A stretch of DNA of 64,000 nucleotides from CANDOC01 sp965261725 (GCA_965261725.1 CBDHDU010000043.1:41157-105156); one strand, 5' to 3'; positions 8,804 through 17,792 are shown, counted from the first letter of the stretch. Notes: generated from the sequence alone by a model not told the origin. Numbers and translations are program-made.

Positions 8804-9136
8804 ATGATTGATATACCCAAAGCAGCAGGGACGATTGCCATCCTGAACCGGGAACACTCGAATAAACGGGTGCTCGGATTATGTTTGCTGCTGGTTGTTC
8901 TCAGCTACTGGTTTATGGCCGGTGTATTGCACCACCATGATGATGACTCTGCTTCAGCACATGACCACCTGTCATGCTTAATGCTGCACGCCACTCAGGC
9001 GGCGGCTGTTAATACGTTTAATCTGCATTCAGCTCCCCTGTCAGAAATCATACGCTCAAAAACTGTATCTGTCGTCTACGAAGCGTCAACATTGCAGTAC
9101 TGTTTTATTCGGGCGCCGCCTCTGAATTACGCTTGA
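8804..9136 (+). CDS. Small His-rich membrane protein of a metal-handling cluster
   Basis: The 110-residue product has one strong hydrophobic segment (about residues 24-42), then a metal-ligand-like run HHHDDDSASAHDH, a Cys (CLMLHA) and the tail RAPPLNYA. This layout (signal-anchor, His/Asp cluster, Cys, RAPP ending) is common in small proteins encoded next to DUF2796 genes, similar to DUF2607/DUF2946-type entries. I cannot assign a family firmly. It sits just after the putative Zur box and leads an operon-like run of four genes. A role in periplasmic zinc or copper handling is inferred from composition and context only. Confidence 0.65.
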   Translation: MIDIPKAAGTIAILNREHSNKRVLGLCLLLVVLSYWFMAGVLHHHDDDSASAHDHLSCLMLHATQAAAVNTFNLHSAPLSEIIRSKTVSVVYEASTLQYCFIRAPPLNYA

Positions 9137-9229
9137 TCTGAATCGTTCAATTTATACCAAGACAGTATAGTGGACCTCGTTTTCTGCTATGCGGTCTCTG
9201 TTTTTTCCTGTATTTCAGAAGTGAATTTT

Positions 9230-9814
9230 ATGCACAAACTATTACCTCTTGCGCTGGCGACTGCTGTTGTATCTTCTATGGCTCAGGCTGAAGGTCATTC
9301 CAATATGCGTCGTGTGGATGCTCATGTCCATGGCGCAGGCGTAGTGAATATTGCGACTGAAGGTAACCTGCTTTATATCGAAGCTGAGCTGCCCGGCAGC
9401 GATGTCACTGGTTTTGAATCTGTTCGTACGGACGAGCAGCGCCGCCAGGTAGCAGCTGCAAAAGAAAAGCTGACAGCGGGTGATATGTGGATTTTGCCTG
9501 CCGCTGCAAAGTGCACTCTGGCTGAAGCGCATGCTGATGTGAGCACTGATGTTGGTGGTCATGAAGGGCATGATCATGAACACGAAGCTAAGCACGACGA
9601 TCATGATGACCATGCTCATGAAAAAGAAAGTAGTCACCTTGAGTTTCATGCCAGCTGGACCTACCGCTGTGACGCTCCGGCAAAGCTGACAGTTATTGAT
9701 ACTCGTTTATTCAAACAACTACCTACCCTGAAGCAAGTGGCTGTTCAGGCGCTGACAGAAACTAGTCAGGTTGCTGTCAAACTGAATCCTGCCGCTTCAC
9801 AAATCAAGTTCTAA
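9230..9814 (+). CDS. DUF2796 family His-rich periplasmic protein
   Basis: A 194-residue secreted protein. The chosen ATG (MHKLLPLALA) gives a clean signal peptide cut after SMAQA; an in-frame GTG at 9170 is less likely. The mature part begins HSNMRRVDAHVHGAG, the DUF2796 opening. It later contains a His/Asp/Glu-rich loop of about 30 residues (HEGHDHEHEAKHDDHDDHAHE) that would bind divalent metal such as zinc. The family is usually found beside a LolD/MacB-like ABC pair and a DUF3299 protein and is thought to act in zinc homeostasis. The ABC ATPase gene starts three bases after this stop. Confidence 0.85.
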   Translation: MHKLLPLALATAVVSSMAQAEGHSNMRRVDAHVHGAGVVNIATEGNLLYIEAELPGSDVTGFESVRTDEQRRQVAAAKEKLTAGDMWILPAAAKCTLAEAHADVSTDVGGHEGHDHEHEAKHDDHDDHAHEKESSHLEFHASWTYRCDAPAKLTVIDTRLFKQLPTLKQVAVQALTETSQVAVKLNPAASQIKF

Positions 9815-9817
9815 TCT

Positions 9818-10573
9818 ATGACTGATACAACAGTGAGCCCTGTCGTACTCGATAAGGTGCTTTATAGCTGGGCAGCCGGGAATCCGGTTATCGACATACC
9901 TGAAATGCAGATTGCATCAGGTGAAAAGGTGTTTATCAAAGGCCCGAGCGGCAGTGGTAAAACCACACTGCTGGGATTGATTGGTGGTGTGCTGGAACCA
10001 GCAAGTGGTGATATAAAACTGCTGGGGACTTCTCTGAATCAGCTTTCACCGATGCAGAGAGACGCCTTTCGGGCGCAGCATATCGGTTTCATCTTTCAGA
10101 TGTTTAACCTGATTCCGTACCTTTCAGTTGTTGAAAACGTGGTGCTGCCGGCAACATTTGCGCCTCGTCGTAAACAACGTGTGACTGAGCAGGGCGTAAC
10201 GCTGGAACAGGAAGCAGAACGACTGCTGACTCAGCTTGGTTTGGATGATCCGGCATTGTTAAAACGTCAGGTTACCGAGTTGAGTATTGGTCAGCAGCAG
10301 CGTGTTGCTGCCGCCAGGGCTTTGATTGGTCGCCCGGAAATTATTATTGCCGATGAACCGACCTCTGCACTCGATGCCGATGCCAGAGAAGCATTTATCA
10401 AACTGCTGTTTCAGGAATGTGAAGCGGCAGGTAGCACACTGTTGTTTGTCAGTCATGACCCCGCGTTGGAAAAGCTGTTCGACCGGGGGCTGGCACTGGC
10501 TGATATTAATCGTGCATCAGCGCAGGCAAAAGCCGCGGCAAACAGCGATACGGAGGTTGCATGTCACTCTTGA
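9818..10573 (+). CDS. ABC transporter ATP-binding protein (LolD/MacB type)
   Basis: A 251-residue ATPase with Walker A GPSGSGKTT (about residues 47-55), signature LSIGQQQRV (the usual LSGGQ with Ile for Gly at one place), Walker B IIIADEPTSALD and the H-loop SHD. The sequence is closest in style to LolD/MacB/FtsE-type ATPases, which pair with FtsX-like permeases that work mechanically rather than as channels. Its 3' end overlaps the permease gene by 13 bases. Placement between DUF2796 and the permease points to a metal-related envelope function, substrate unknown. Confidence 0.9.
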   Translation: MTDTTVSPVVLDKVLYSWAAGNPVIDIPEMQIASGEKVFIKGPSGSGKTTLLGLIGGVLEPASGDIKLLGTSLNQLSPMQRDAFRAQHIGFIFQMFNLIPYLSVVENVVLPATFAPRRKQRVTEQGVTLEQEAERLLTQLGLDDPALLKRQVTELSIGQQQRVAAARALIGRPEIIIADEPTSALDADAREAFIKLLFQECEAAGSTLLFVSHDPALEKLFDRGLALADINRASAQAKAAANSDTEVACHS

Positions 10574-11823
10574 AACTTGCAGGGAAAAGCATTGCTAACC
10601 GTCGTGTTACTGCATTGCTGACGATCTTCTCGATTGCCATCAGCGTTATGCTCCTGTTGGGCGTAGAGCGGGTACGGGTTGAGGCTAAACAAGGTTTTAC
10701 GAACACTATTTCCGACACTGACTTGATTGTTGGTGCGCGCGGAGGTGATGTAAACCTGTTGCTTTATTCGGTCTTCCATATCGGTGATGCGACCAATAAT
10801 ATTTCCTGGGAAAGCTATCAGGATCTTGCTTCCAAGCCGGTTGTTGAATGGACTATTCCGATTGCACTGGGTGATTCCCATCGTGGCTTTCGGGTAATGG
10901 GGACATCGCCTTCTATCTTTGAGCATTTCCGTTATCAGGACGATAGCAAACTGAATGTTCAGGAAGGCAAACCTTTCAGTGATCTGTACGATGTTGTTAT
11001 CGGTGCTGATGTCGCCCAGTCTCTGGGGTATTCCATCGGGCAGGAAATCACTCTGTCTCATGGTATGGATGAGGTTGCCCTGCAGGATCATAAAGACAAG
11101 CCATTTCGGGTGAGTGGTATTCTGACAAAAACCGGTACACCAATGGACCGGGTGCTGATGATTTCTCTGGAAGGTATTAATGCCCTGCATATTGACTGGC
11201 TGGGCGGTGCGCCACCGATTCCCGGTTTTGAAATGAGCCGGGATCAGGTTAAGGCAATGGATCTGACGCCGGAATCGATTACTGCAACTTATGTTGGTCT
11301 CAAGTCCCGTATTTCAGCATTCCGATTGCAGCGTGAAATCAATGAGTACCCAGAGGAAGCGCTGCAGGCAATTATGCCGGGTGTAGCACTGCAAAAGCTG
11401 TGGGCGCTGGTCGGAACCGGTGAGAAGGCATTGCTGGCTATCTCTGCACTTGTGGTGCTGGCAGGTTTAACGGGCATGCTGACGTCTATTCTGACATCTC
11501 TGAATGAACGCCGTCGTGAAATGGCAATTCTGCGCTCTGTTGGTGCTCGCCCGTGGCATATTTTCTTCCTGTTGCTGGCAGAAGCTTTGCTGTATGCCGT
11601 AGCGGGTTGCCTGCTAGGTTTGCTGATGCTTTACGGGCTGCTGTTTGTATTGCAGCCGGTATTGCACAGTATTCTGGGTATGCAGTTTGCAATTGGCTGG
11701 CCGGGTGAATTCGAATTGATGATGCTGGGCGCTGTTGTGGTGCTGGCTGTTTTGATGGGTATTGCGCCAGCCTGGCGGGCTTATCGGAATTCTTTGGCGG
11801 ATGGTTTAACAATTAGAGTTTAG
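10561..11823 (+). CDS. ABC transporter permease, FtsX/MacB family
   Basis: A 420-residue permease with the MacB/FtsX plan. There is one N-terminal membrane segment (about 18-36), a large periplasmic MacB-type core domain (about 45-270), and three C-terminal membrane segments. The NERRREMAILRSVGARPWHI motif before the third segment is the coupling-helix region typical of the family. It starts inside the ATPase gene (13-base overlap), so the two are surely co-translated. In related operons a DUF3299 gene follows directly; here that gene is 2.7 kb away. Confidence 0.88.
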   Translation: MSLLKLAGKSIANRRVTALLTIFSIAISVMLLLGVERVRVEAKQGFTNTISDTDLIVGARGGDVNLLLYSVFHIGDATNNISWESYQDLASKPVVEWTIPIALGDSHRGFRVMGTSPSIFEHFRYQDDSKLNVQEGKPFSDLYDVVIGADVAQSLGYSIGQEITLSHGMDEVALQDHKDKPFRVSGILTKTGTPMDRVLMISLEGINALHIDWLGGAPPIPGFEMSRDQVKAMDLTPESITATYVGLKSRISAFRLQREINEYPEEALQAIMPGVALQKLWALVGTGEKALLAISALVVLAGLTGMLTSILTSLNERRREMAILRSVGARPWHIFFLLLAEALLYAVAGCLLGLLMLYGLLFVLQPVLHSILGMQFAIGWPGEFELMMLGAVVVLAVLMGIAPAWRAYRNSLADGLTIRV

Positions 11824-11832
11824 TACGTGGTT

Positions 11833-11869
11833 CAACTTGCTATGCGTAACTTTTTGGCATAGCAAGTTG
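11833..11869. terminator. Inverted repeat between convergent genes
   Basis: A perfect 13-bp inverted repeat (caacttgctatgc ... gcatagcaagttg) with an 11-base loop lies 9 bases after the permease stop and 17 bases before the end of the convergent secreted-protein gene. It is probably a bidirectional terminator, though no long T-run follows on either side. Confidence 0.55.
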
Positions 11870-11886
11870 GATGTTCTGTAAATTAA

Positions 11887-13074
11887 TTACTTGCTTGCCG
11901 GTAATGAAATGAAACCACTTTGGGATAACTCGATTATGTGAGGATTCATTGCTCCACCGGTTTTAAATGATCGGCTATCTCTTAATAGAGAGGCCAGTTT
12001 ATCTTCAGCAGTACTCCGCTGGTCGGAATCAATAAGGTAAACTATTTCTTGAAGCTGATAGACTGCTTTTTGCTGCCTGTTATAGCAATCTCGCCTTAAA
12101 GGCTGAAGCTGATCTAAAGCCGCTTTATAGCGTCCCTCTTCCGCTTTTGCATGTGCTTCACTATGGATTGCCAATTCTCTTGAAGATAACCAGTTCGTAG
12201 CACTTTTGGGTGTGGAGAAGGCTTTACGATCATGATCCTTTGGTGAACCTTCCTTACTGATCACAGAGACATAGGGTGAGCATGTGTGTTGAGTAACATC
12301 AAGAGGTGCAGAACACCGGGTGAATTTGCGCTCTCCTTTGCCGTTACATGGAGACAAGAATCCTACTAAACTGCTTTTTACTTTACTTTTGGTTGAAATT
12401 TTAGAGCCTTTTACTTTGCTTTGGTGTGACCCTAAATCTTCAGGCTCCTTTGATTCTTGCTTAGAATACAACGTCTTATTTTTATCAATATAGATTGCAA
12501 TATATTGGGTTTCAGCAAATTTTAAAGAGTAGTCTTCGTCGTCAGGAATTACATAAGAACCATTGATATCTTCATCAGAGCAGCATTGTATTGATATTGC
12601 ATCGCCTGATATGAATACAAAGTAAGCTCTGGTGACACGATATTCTTCTGAAGAGTCATCAAAGAAAAACAGATCTGACTCTAATAGCTGACAAGAGTCA
12701 GGGTTTTCTATATGCCCCATCTTGCTGGAGCCTGCTATTAGGTTTGTATTGACACTGGATAATAATGTTATGGTTTTGAGGCTGCTTACAGATGATATGG
12801 CTTCAAGTGTTACCATGCATGGTCGTCTAAAGTCTGCTTTATATCTGCTGCTACAAGATGCACCTGTAGTGACTTGCTCCTCTAGTGTAATGCTCATTCG
12901 AGAGCTGTCATCCGGGGTGAATTGGCTGATATTAAGCACGACATTATCAGCAGGTTTGCTGGTTAGAATCCATATGGCTCTGTTTTTTGCAGCATTAGCT
13001 GTATTTATAAATATGAGGCTACAAAATATAAGGCAATAAGTTTGTATTGTGTTACTGGAGTGTTTGAGATTCAT
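11887..13074 (-). CDS. Secreted protein of unknown function
   Basis: A 395-residue product with an N-terminal signal peptide (hydrophobic stretch about 12-22, likely cut after INTANA). The mature protein has several cysteines (for example CSSRYKADFRRPCMV and FLSPCNGKGERKFTRCSAPLDVTQHTC), a Lys/Ser-rich middle (about 200-235), and a helical C-terminal part around HAKAEEGRYKAALDQLQPLRRDCYNRQQK that resembles a single TPR-like hairpin. I do not recognise a family. The gene is more AT-rich than its neighbours and interrupts what is usually a contiguous metal operon, suggesting later arrival. Confidence 0.7.
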   Translation of the reverse strand: MNLKHSSNTIQTYCLIFCSLIFINTANAAKNRAIWILTSKPADNVVLNISQFTPDDSSRMSITLEEQVTTGASCSSRYKADFRRPCMVTLEAISSVSSLKTITLLSSVNTNLIAGSSKMGHIENPDSCQLLESDLFFFDDSSEEYRVTRAYFVFISGDAISIQCCSDEDINGSYVIPDDEDYSLKFAETQYIAIYIDKNKTLYSKQESKEPEDLGSHQSKVKGSKISTKSKVKSSLVGFLSPCNGKGERKFTRCSAPLDVTQHTCSPYVSVISKEGSPKDHDRKAFSTPKSATNWLSSRELAIHSEAHAKAEEGRYKAALDQLQPLRRDCYNRQQKAVYQLQEIVYLIDSDQRSTAEDKLASLLRDSRSFKTGGAMNPHIIELSQSGFISLPASK

Positions 13075-13201
13075 TCTTATATTCCTGCTGTTTTTTTAGT
13101 GTCTAGAGGATATAGACAAGAAATTTGCTCATTTCCATATGCGTATGAAAATTGGTTTTTTTAGCTATTTTTGTTAGTGATCCTGAATTTGCCTGATTTT
13201 T

Positions 13202-13978
13202 ATGAATGACCTTAAAAAGGCTACTCATATCATTGTTGATGTTCTGTTATTAATGATGTGCTCTGGAAGCCACACTCAGCGGACATACTGGGCTTTGAAC
13301 AGATTGCTCAAAGTACTTCAGTTTGAAGCGGATAGCTTGATTACCTGCAGTGGTATCGTCCTGACGCTGCATGATGGTAGTGGTATGCGTTACACGGTGG
13401 TAAGACAAATACCGGACCTTGTCGTGAATATGAATGTGGTCGACAAACTCAACGAACTCAGCTGGAATGCGCAACGTCAACAGATGACACTGTCTGAAAT
13501 AAAGGCACAGCTTGCAACCATCAAGTCAGAAGCAAATTATCGCTACCCTGCATTCATTCTTGTTCCGTCAGTAGCAGCCGCCTGCGCTGCTATTGCGGGT
13601 CTGGCAGGAGGTGATCTGGCAACGATGTTGATGACTTTTCTGGGAAGTGTCGCCGGAATGCTGGTGCGCCAGAAAATGCATGCAGCAGGTTATAAAGGTG
13701 TTTTTATTACACTGATTGCTGCCAGTGCTTCTGTTGCCGTCGCGGCGGCGGGATTTTTTTTGCCGATGGATGTCGATAGTCATATAGCGGCGGCTCACAC
13801 TGTGTTGTTTTTAATGCCGGGCGTGCCGCTGGTGTTGGGGTTTGGTGATCTGATGTATGGCCATATTACCAACGGCATTACCCGCTGTATGTGGTGTGGC
13901 GTGATTGTTTTCACGACAGCTGTTGGCATTGTGATAGTGCTGCACTGTTATGGCATTAATCAATTGATTGAGTTATGA
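13202..13978 (+). CDS. Threonine/serine exporter-like subunit, YjjP type (ThrE N-terminal half)
   Basis: A 258-residue protein with a cytoplasmic N-terminal domain (about 1-115) and five predicted membrane segments. The motif LMPGVPLVLGFGDLMYGHITNGITR (about 203-227) is the diagnostic ThrE/YjjP signature. YjjP-type proteins act with a YjjB partner; in E. coli the YjjPB pair exports succinate, whereas the fused ThrE of Corynebacterium exports threonine and serine. The partner gene follows with a four-base ATGA overlap. Substrate cannot be read from sequence. Confidence 0.88.
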   Translation: MNDLKKATHIIVDVLLLMMCSGSHTQRTYWALNRLLKVLQFEADSLITCSGIVLTLHDGSGMRYTVVRQIPDLVVNMNVVDKLNELSWNAQRQQMTLSEIKAQLATIKSEANYRYPAFILVPSVAAACAAIAGLAGGDLATMLMTFLGSVAGMLVRQKMHAAGYKGVFITLIAASASVAVAAAGFFLPMDVDSHIAAAHTVLFLMPGVPLVLGFGDLMYGHITNGITRCMWCGVIVFTTAVGIVIVLHCYGINQLIEL

Positions 13979-14457
13979 CTGTTCTCATCAGTGGTGTGCT
14001 GGCTGCGATTGTTGCTGCCGGGTTTGGATTGCTCGTAAACGTGCCGCCACGGGCGCTGCTGGCAACAGCCTTTCTGGGTGCCATGGGACGGATTATCCGG
14101 GAACTGTATCTCGCTTCTGGCGGTGGTATTGTTTTTGGTTCTCTGGTGGCTGCGCTCTGTATTGGTTTTGGGGGGATGATTCTGACCGTACACCAGTTTC
14201 GCCCGCCTACAGTTATTACGCTGGCGGCTGTTGTGCCTCTGGTGCCAGGCACTTACTTCTATGACTCGATTGTGAGCCTGTTAACGCTGATTTCTGATGG
14301 TGGTGCCGATGAACAGGCATTTGTGGCAATGGGGCGCAGCATGCTGATTGCTTTTCTTATAGCAATCTCGCTGGCAGCGGGGATTATTATGCCCAGATTC
14401 CTTCTGCGAGGCCGGTCTGTCAGAGAAATAATCGAAGCATTAAAAGGGCGAAAATGA
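13975..14457 (+). CDS. Threonine/serine exporter-like subunit, YjjB type (ThrE C-terminal half)
   Basis: A 160-residue integral membrane protein with four or five hydrophobic segments and the YjjB-type motif AAVVPLVPGTYFYDSIVSL (about residues 82-100). It corresponds to the C-terminal half of fused ThrE exporters and needs the upstream YjjP-like protein. The ATGA overlap implies coupled translation and roughly equal amounts. The gene ends 101 bases before the DUF3299 gene. Confidence 0.88.
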   Translation: MTVLISGVLAAIVAAGFGLLVNVPPRALLATAFLGAMGRIIRELYLASGGGIVFGSLVAALCIGFGGMILTVHQFRPPTVITLAAVVPLVPGTYFYDSIVSLLTLISDGGADEQAFVAMGRSMLIAFLIAISLAAGIIMPRFLLRGRSVREIIEALKGRK

Positions 14458-14558
14458 TTGCTGTCGTGTTGGTCTCTGCGGCTTTCCCTATTTGTGCCTG
14501 ATACCTGTAGCTGATATCAATACCCTGAACGATCCCGGTAATCATCAGAACAGGTTCA

Positions 14559-15218
14559 ATGAAAATTAAATTGTCGACCTCTTTCCTGCGTACAGGTTGC
14601 AGCGTGGTATTGTCTTCGCTACTTGCCACCAGTGCTATTGCTGAGTCTCAGGCACCTATTGATGCGACTCAACTCTCTCATGGTCAGATCAAACGCCAGG
14701 GTGTAGTTGAGCAGAGCCTGCCAACAGAAGTCAGCCCTGAATTGAAAGCCAAGGCGAAAAGCCTGCCGTGGGATGCCCTGCGTCCACCGATTGATCAGGA
14801 ACTGGTGAACCGTTATCGTAACAATGAAGTGACTTACGACGAGATTAATAAATATCTGGAAGTCTATAACAAGCAAGTAGTTGCAGATTTAGACGGACAG
14901 TTTGTGAAAATGCCGGGTTATCTGGTACCGCTGAATATGACCAGCGATATGCGCTCTACCGAGTTCTTGCTGGTACCAACCATGGGCGCCTGTGTACATT
15001 TGCCACCACCACCAGCTAACCAGATTGTTCATATTGTTTTTGAAAATGGCCTTGCCTATGAAGAAACGGCATCAGTACCTTACTGGATTTATGGTGAGCT
15101 GAAGACTGAGAAGAAAACCAGTCGTTTCTCTGATGCGATGTATTCTATGAAGGCTGATCAGATTCAGGATTACAGAGAATCAGAAGAGTATAAGAAGCAG
15201 TTGGAAGCAAATAATTAA
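14559..15218 (+). CDS. DUF3299 family secreted protein
   Basis: A 219-residue protein with a signal peptide (about residues 1-28, cut near ATSAIA). Its core has the DUF3299 hallmark PGYLVPL, then EFLLVPTMGACVHLPPPPANQIV (about 136-158), with a conserved Cys and proline run, and WIYGELK. The family is typically the last gene of the DUF2796-ABC ATPase-permease operon linked to zinc. Here it is separated from those genes by the secreted protein and the YjjPB-like pair. The Lys/Glu-rich C-terminus is predicted helical. Function is not established. Confidence 0.85.
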   Translation: MKIKLSTSFLRTGCSVVLSSLLATSAIAESQAPIDATQLSHGQIKRQGVVEQSLPTEVSPELKAKAKSLPWDALRPPIDQELVNRYRNNEVTYDEINKYLEVYNKQVVADLDGQFVKMPGYLVPLNMTSDMRSTEFLLVPTMGACVHLPPPPANQIVHIVFENGLAYEETASVPYWIYGELKTEKKTSRFSDAMYSMKADQIQDYRESEEYKKQLEANN

Positions 15219-15228
15219 TTTCTATAGT

Positions 15229-15260
15229 ACAAAAGCATTGCGATTGCTTAATGCTTTTGT
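15229..15260 (+). terminator. Rho-independent terminator after DUF3299 gene
   Basis: An 11-bp inverted repeat (acaaaagcatt ... aatgcttttgt) with a 10-base loop begins 11 bases after the stop and is followed by gctttctttt, a T-rich tail. Confidence 0.75.
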
Positions 15261-15359
15261 GCTTTCTTTTAAAGGTAATATTCTAACTCTCAAGCTGCAC
15301 TGGAATATCCAAACAAAAATACATATGCTTGGGAATTATAAATGTGTCGTATTATTGGT

Positions 15360-15367
15360 CTTGCTTT
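15360..15367. repeat. Left target duplication of outer IS66 copy
   Basis: CTTGCTTT here is repeated at 20061-20068, immediately outside the two outer IS66 ends. Eight base pairs is the usual IS66-family duplication. Confidence 0.85.
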
Positions 15368-15403
15368 GTAACTATTCAGCACCCAGCAAAGAGTGACCGC
15401 AGT

Positions 15404-15411
15404 AATTCTTC
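15404..15411. repeat. Target duplication of inner IS66 (left)
   Basis: AATTCTTC occurs here and at 17022-17029, directly flanking the inner element. It belongs to the outer element's own sequence. Confidence 0.85.
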
Positions 15412-17021
15412 GTAACTATTCAGCACCCAGCAAAGAGTGACCGCAGTAATTCTTCATGGCTATAAGCAGGGCTTCAAAAACATTCTGCCCCTGCTTTCTC
15501 GCAGATGAAACATAACTTCGTATTCGGCAATACCATTTCGCCCCTTCCTCGCTTCTGATGCAGCCCGATATTTTTTGCTTCACCTTGCCATTTCTGATGT
15601 CTTGCTCGCTGCCATTATTGTCGAAGGGGATGTTGAGGTCGGTCATGAACCTCAAAGTTTCGTCCTTGTACTCCACCAACCGCTTAAACAAGTTGAACGC
15701 TTTCGTATTCTTGACTTTGTCACGCCCCAACCGTTGCCGTACTCGTTCCATATAGTCGGCTTCTTCCGCTTGCGCCCTTTTTGCTGTTCGCTCGAACAGT
15801 GAAGAGATACGCTGGCGGATGGATTCCGGCATCGCCTTCATTCCCAGCTTTCTAAAACCATTGCTGAGGTGACAGGCCAGTCTCAGCAGCCGCTGAAGAC
15901 GAGCCGCAAGATAGTTGCAGTCGCGATCAACGACACCCTGTAACTCCCTCAGGTGGTGGGCATTGCAGAGTACATGAGCCGCAGCATAGCGGAAGTAAAC
16001 CTTGTAGTGGTCATGAACCAGTATCCCGGCAAAGGTCAGCAAAATACCCATCGTCTCTATGGCGGAATGTCCTTTACTCAAGTCCAGATGATAGTACGTC
16101 CACTTGTCAGTACGCAGGACATGCATCCACCACAGCGCTCCGGCTACTCTCATGCCTGTTTCATCAGCGCCTGCAATGGGTTCAACCTTAAGGGCGTCAC
16201 TAATTGCCTGCTCAGTGCTGGCTAACCGGTCATAAGCATTGCTCTGGAAGGTGCAGATGGAACCCGGACTGACTTCCAATCCGAAAATATCCATGAAGAA
16301 CTGGGAGGCACGCTTGCAAGGTATAAGTTGATACTGACAAAGATACACGGCCAGCGCCTGAGTCACCGGTCCATACTGCACGTGAGCATCAACTCCTTCA
16401 GGGAAACGGGCTTGTGTCATGTGACCGCAGCGGCACTCTTTGATTTCGGCCACATGGGCTGTCACTTCAAAGTGACCAAAACGACCCGGTTCAAATACTT
16501 GCCTTTCAACCAACTTGGCAATGTTTGCAGAGTGCAGGGACTGATGGCACTTCTCACAGTCTATAACCGGGTGATATTGGGTGCGGTCAGTGTCAGCGAC
16601 TTGCTGAAGCGTTGAACCTTTGTGACCTTTCTGACCGCCGGGCTTTCGACCAGACCTCTGTCGTAAGCTTTTTGGGTTAGGTTTGTCGTCTTGTGGCTCA
16701 CCCTCCACCGTGGCAGATGAGTCTTTCTGTTTGGCAGCAGGCTTTGCATAACCGTCTGTAGAGGGAGGCTTACTGCTGTTCCGGCTGTTGATGTTGAGTC
16801 TGTCCGCGAGTTCCTTATTTTCTGTTTCCAGTTTTGCTACCTGATCGCCCAGGCCACCGATCTGCTCTTGCTGATCATTTACGATAGCAAGGAGGGTGAC
16901 GATAATCTGAAACTCGGGATCAAGTTGACTCATAACAAGCGTTGGTCAGAGAAGAACTGTATTTGAAAATGACACAAAATCACGAAAATACCAGCTTATT
17001 GTGAGGGTGCTGAATAGTTAC
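15412..17021 (-). mobile_element. Complete inner IS66-family element (1610 bp)
   Basis: An intact element with 17-base terminal inverted repeats GTAACTATTCAGCACCC and its complement, a single transposase gene and no tnpA/tnpB accessory genes, which fits the ISBst12-like branch of IS66. It sits 44 bases inside the outer copy and is flanked by the 8-base duplication AATTCTTC (15404-15411 and 17022-17029), so it transposed into a sibling element. The two copies are nearly identical; one difference seen is tttTgctacc against tttCgctacc at about 16840 and 19874. Confidence 0.88.
15416..16933 (-). CDS. IS66-family transposase (TnpC-type)
   Basis: A 505-residue DDE transposase. A coiled-coil N-terminus (about 15-50) precedes a basic linker rich in Ser, Lys and Gly. 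A zinc-finger-like region follows (CEKCHQSLH and CRCGHM, about 125-175). The catalytic domain has D in GADETGMRVAG, D in LVHDHYKVYFRYAAAHVLCNAHHLREL and E in NNGSEQDIRN. The gene ends inside the left terminal repeat: the TAG stop is part of the IR. It appears intact and could still be active. Confidence 0.93.
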   Translation of the reverse strand: MSQLDPEFQIIVTLLAIVNDQQEQIGGLGDQVAKLETENKELADRLNINSRNSSKPPSTDGYAKPAAKQKDSSATVEGEPQDDKPNPKSLRQRSGRKPGGQKGHKGSTLQQVADTDRTQYHPVIDCEKCHQSLHSANIAKLVERQVFEPGRFGHFEVTAHVAEIKECRCGHMTQARFPEGVDAHVQYGPVTQALAVYLCQYQLIPCKRASQFFMDIFGLEVSPGSICTFQSNAYDRLASTEQAISDALKVEPIAGADETGMRVAGALWWMHVLRTDKWTYYHLDLSKGHSAIETMGILLTFAGILVHDHYKVYFRYAAAHVLCNAHHLRELQGVVDRDCNYLAARLQRLLRLACHLSNGFRKLGMKAMPESIRQRISSLFERTAKRAQAEEADYMERVRQRLGRDKVKNTKAFNLFKRLVEYKDETLRFMTDLNIPFDNNGSEQDIRNGKVKQKISGCIRSEEGAKWYCRIRSYVSSARKQGQNVFEALLIAMKNYCGHSLLGAE

Positions 17022-17776
17022 AATTCTTCATGGCTATAAGCAGGGCTTCAAAAACATTCTGCCCCTGCTTTCTCGCAGATGAAACATAACTTCGTATTCG
17101 GCAATACCATTTCGCCCCTTCCTCGCTTCTGATGCAGCCCGATATTTTTTGCTTCACCTTGCCATTTCTGATGTCTTGCTCGCTGCCATTATTGTCGAAG
17201 GGGATGTTGAGGTCGGTCATGAACCTCAAAGTTTCGTCCTTGTACTCCACCAACCGCTTAAACAAGTTGAACGCTTTCGTATTCTTGACTTTGTCACGCC
17301 CCAACCGTTGCCGTACTCGTTCCATATAGTCGGCTTCTTCCGCTTGCGCCCTTTTTGCTGTTCGCTCGAACAGTGAAGAGATACGCTGGCGGATGGATTC
17401 CGGCATCGCCTTCATTCCCAGCTTTCTAAAACCATTGCTGAGGTGACAGGCCAGTCTCAGCAGCCGCTGAAGACGAGCCGCAAGATAGTTGCAGTCGCGA
17501 TCAACGACACCCTGTAACTCCCTCAGGTGGTGGGCATTGCAGAGTACATGAGCCGCAGCATAGCGGAAGTAAACCTTGTAGTGGTCATGAACCAGTATCC
17601 CGGCAAAGGTCAGCAAAATACCCATCGTCTCTATGGCGGAATGTCCTTTACTCAAGTCCAGATGATAGTACGTCCACTTGTCAGTACGCAGGACATGCAT
17701 CCACCACAGCGCTCCGGCTACTCTCATGCCTGTTTCATCAGCGCCTGCAATGGGTTCAACCTTAAGGGCGTCACTA
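17022..17776 (-). pseudogene. Outer IS66 transposase, C-terminal fragment
   Basis: This repeats 15448-16202 at the DNA level (offset 1574) and encodes the catalytic domain from about residue 245 to near the end. The true end lies across the inner IS66 at 15411. At 17777 the match stops abruptly at the foreign segment, and the in-frame start at 17796 (MSASKADSDAL) is a chance fusion. The rest of the gene is at 19242-19972. Confidence 0.9.
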
Positions 17777-17792
17777 TCGGCTTTGGATGCAC

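Noticed and set aside
15368..15455. 44-bp direct repeat considered as a separate repeat feature
   Set aside because: Fully explained by nested IS66 insertion: the first copy is the outer left end, the second the inner left end.
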